This document shows, piece after piece, positions 46,894-46,946 of a stretch of 46,946 bases of DNA. Each line of letters begins with the position of its first letter. The stretch's first letter is position 1. Origin of the DNA: an uncultured Oscillospiraceae bacterium (lineage in GTDB: Bacteria > Bacillota > Clostridia > Oscillospirales > Oscillospiraceae); contig CAJULZ010000006.1 of NCBI GenBank assembly GCA_910587205.1, forward strand, positions 1-46,946, given 5' to 3'. The position numbers and the translations under genes are program-made. The notes below the pieces were generated by a model, which saw nothing but the letters and a program-made list of their open reading frames with translations, was not told the DNA's origin and made no database searches.

Positions 46894-46946
46894 GGAGCTG
46901 CTACCCAGATTTGAACTGGGGACCTCATCCTTACCAAGGATGCGCT
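46893..46946 (-). tRNA. tRNA-Thr (GGT), 5' part beyond window
   Basis: The minus strand gives the 3' 54 bases of a tRNA: anticodon stem CATCC and GGATG with loop TTGGTAA (anticodon GGT, bases 46935-46933), T-arm CCCAG-TTCAAAT-CTGGG and an encoded CCA at 46895-46893. The D-arm and 5' acceptor strand lie off the right edge. The 3' end faces the integrase, the usual place of integration. Confidence 0.93.

Overview
This window is most of a temperate contractile-tailed phage (a prophage or its excised genome). It ends on the right in a host tRNA-Thr gene and is cut off on the left inside the tail-fibre gene. The protein families, strong AAGGAGG-type ribosome sites, high GC and tRNA-Thr(GGT) suggest a gut Firmicute of the Oscillospiraceae/Clostridia type. 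That host call is an inference. The first 17 bases are Illumina adapter, so the left edge is a read or assembly end and not biology.

Layout, right to left. A partial tRNA-Thr (46893-46946, minus) with its terminator marks the attachment region. Next come arm-type repeats and a tyrosine integrase carrying an inserted HTH domain (45329-46756, plus). An ImmA/IrrE peptidase and an ImmR-like repressor follow (plus). The immunity switch (43940-44170) has a consensus leftward promoter with an operator filling its spacer and a facing rightward promoter. Every gene left of the switch is on the minus strand. They are a Cro-like HTH, a small HTH protein, two N6-methylase-like proteins (one fused to ParB), a sigma-like factor, several small early genes, and a replication/recombination module (DUF2800 nuclease-like, DUF2815, family A polymerase, VapE primase/helicase, VRR-NUC, SNF2 helicase, DUF1492). 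A self-contained four-gene accessory operon follows (27650-23986): sodium:solute symporter, ParB-like protein, PAPS-reductase/DndC-like protein, ParB-like protein. It has its own putative promoter and a structured leader.

An intergenic region of 671 bp (23315-23985) full of dyads, the expected place for cos, precedes a lambda-type head module in lambda order (Nu1, A, W, B, C with nested Nu3, D, E, FI, FII, Z and U positions). A P2-type contractile tail module is joined to it: sheath, tube, E/E' chaperone with a T TTT TTG frameshift site, tape measure, X, D, V, U-LysM, W, J, I and fibre. Lysis genes and the other attachment site are not in the window and should lie beyond the left edge.

The best candidates for something undescribed are the symporter-ParB-PAPS-ParB operon with its leader, the repeat extension of the gpI-like protein, the face-to-face immunity promoters, and several perfect intergenic dyads without assigned function.
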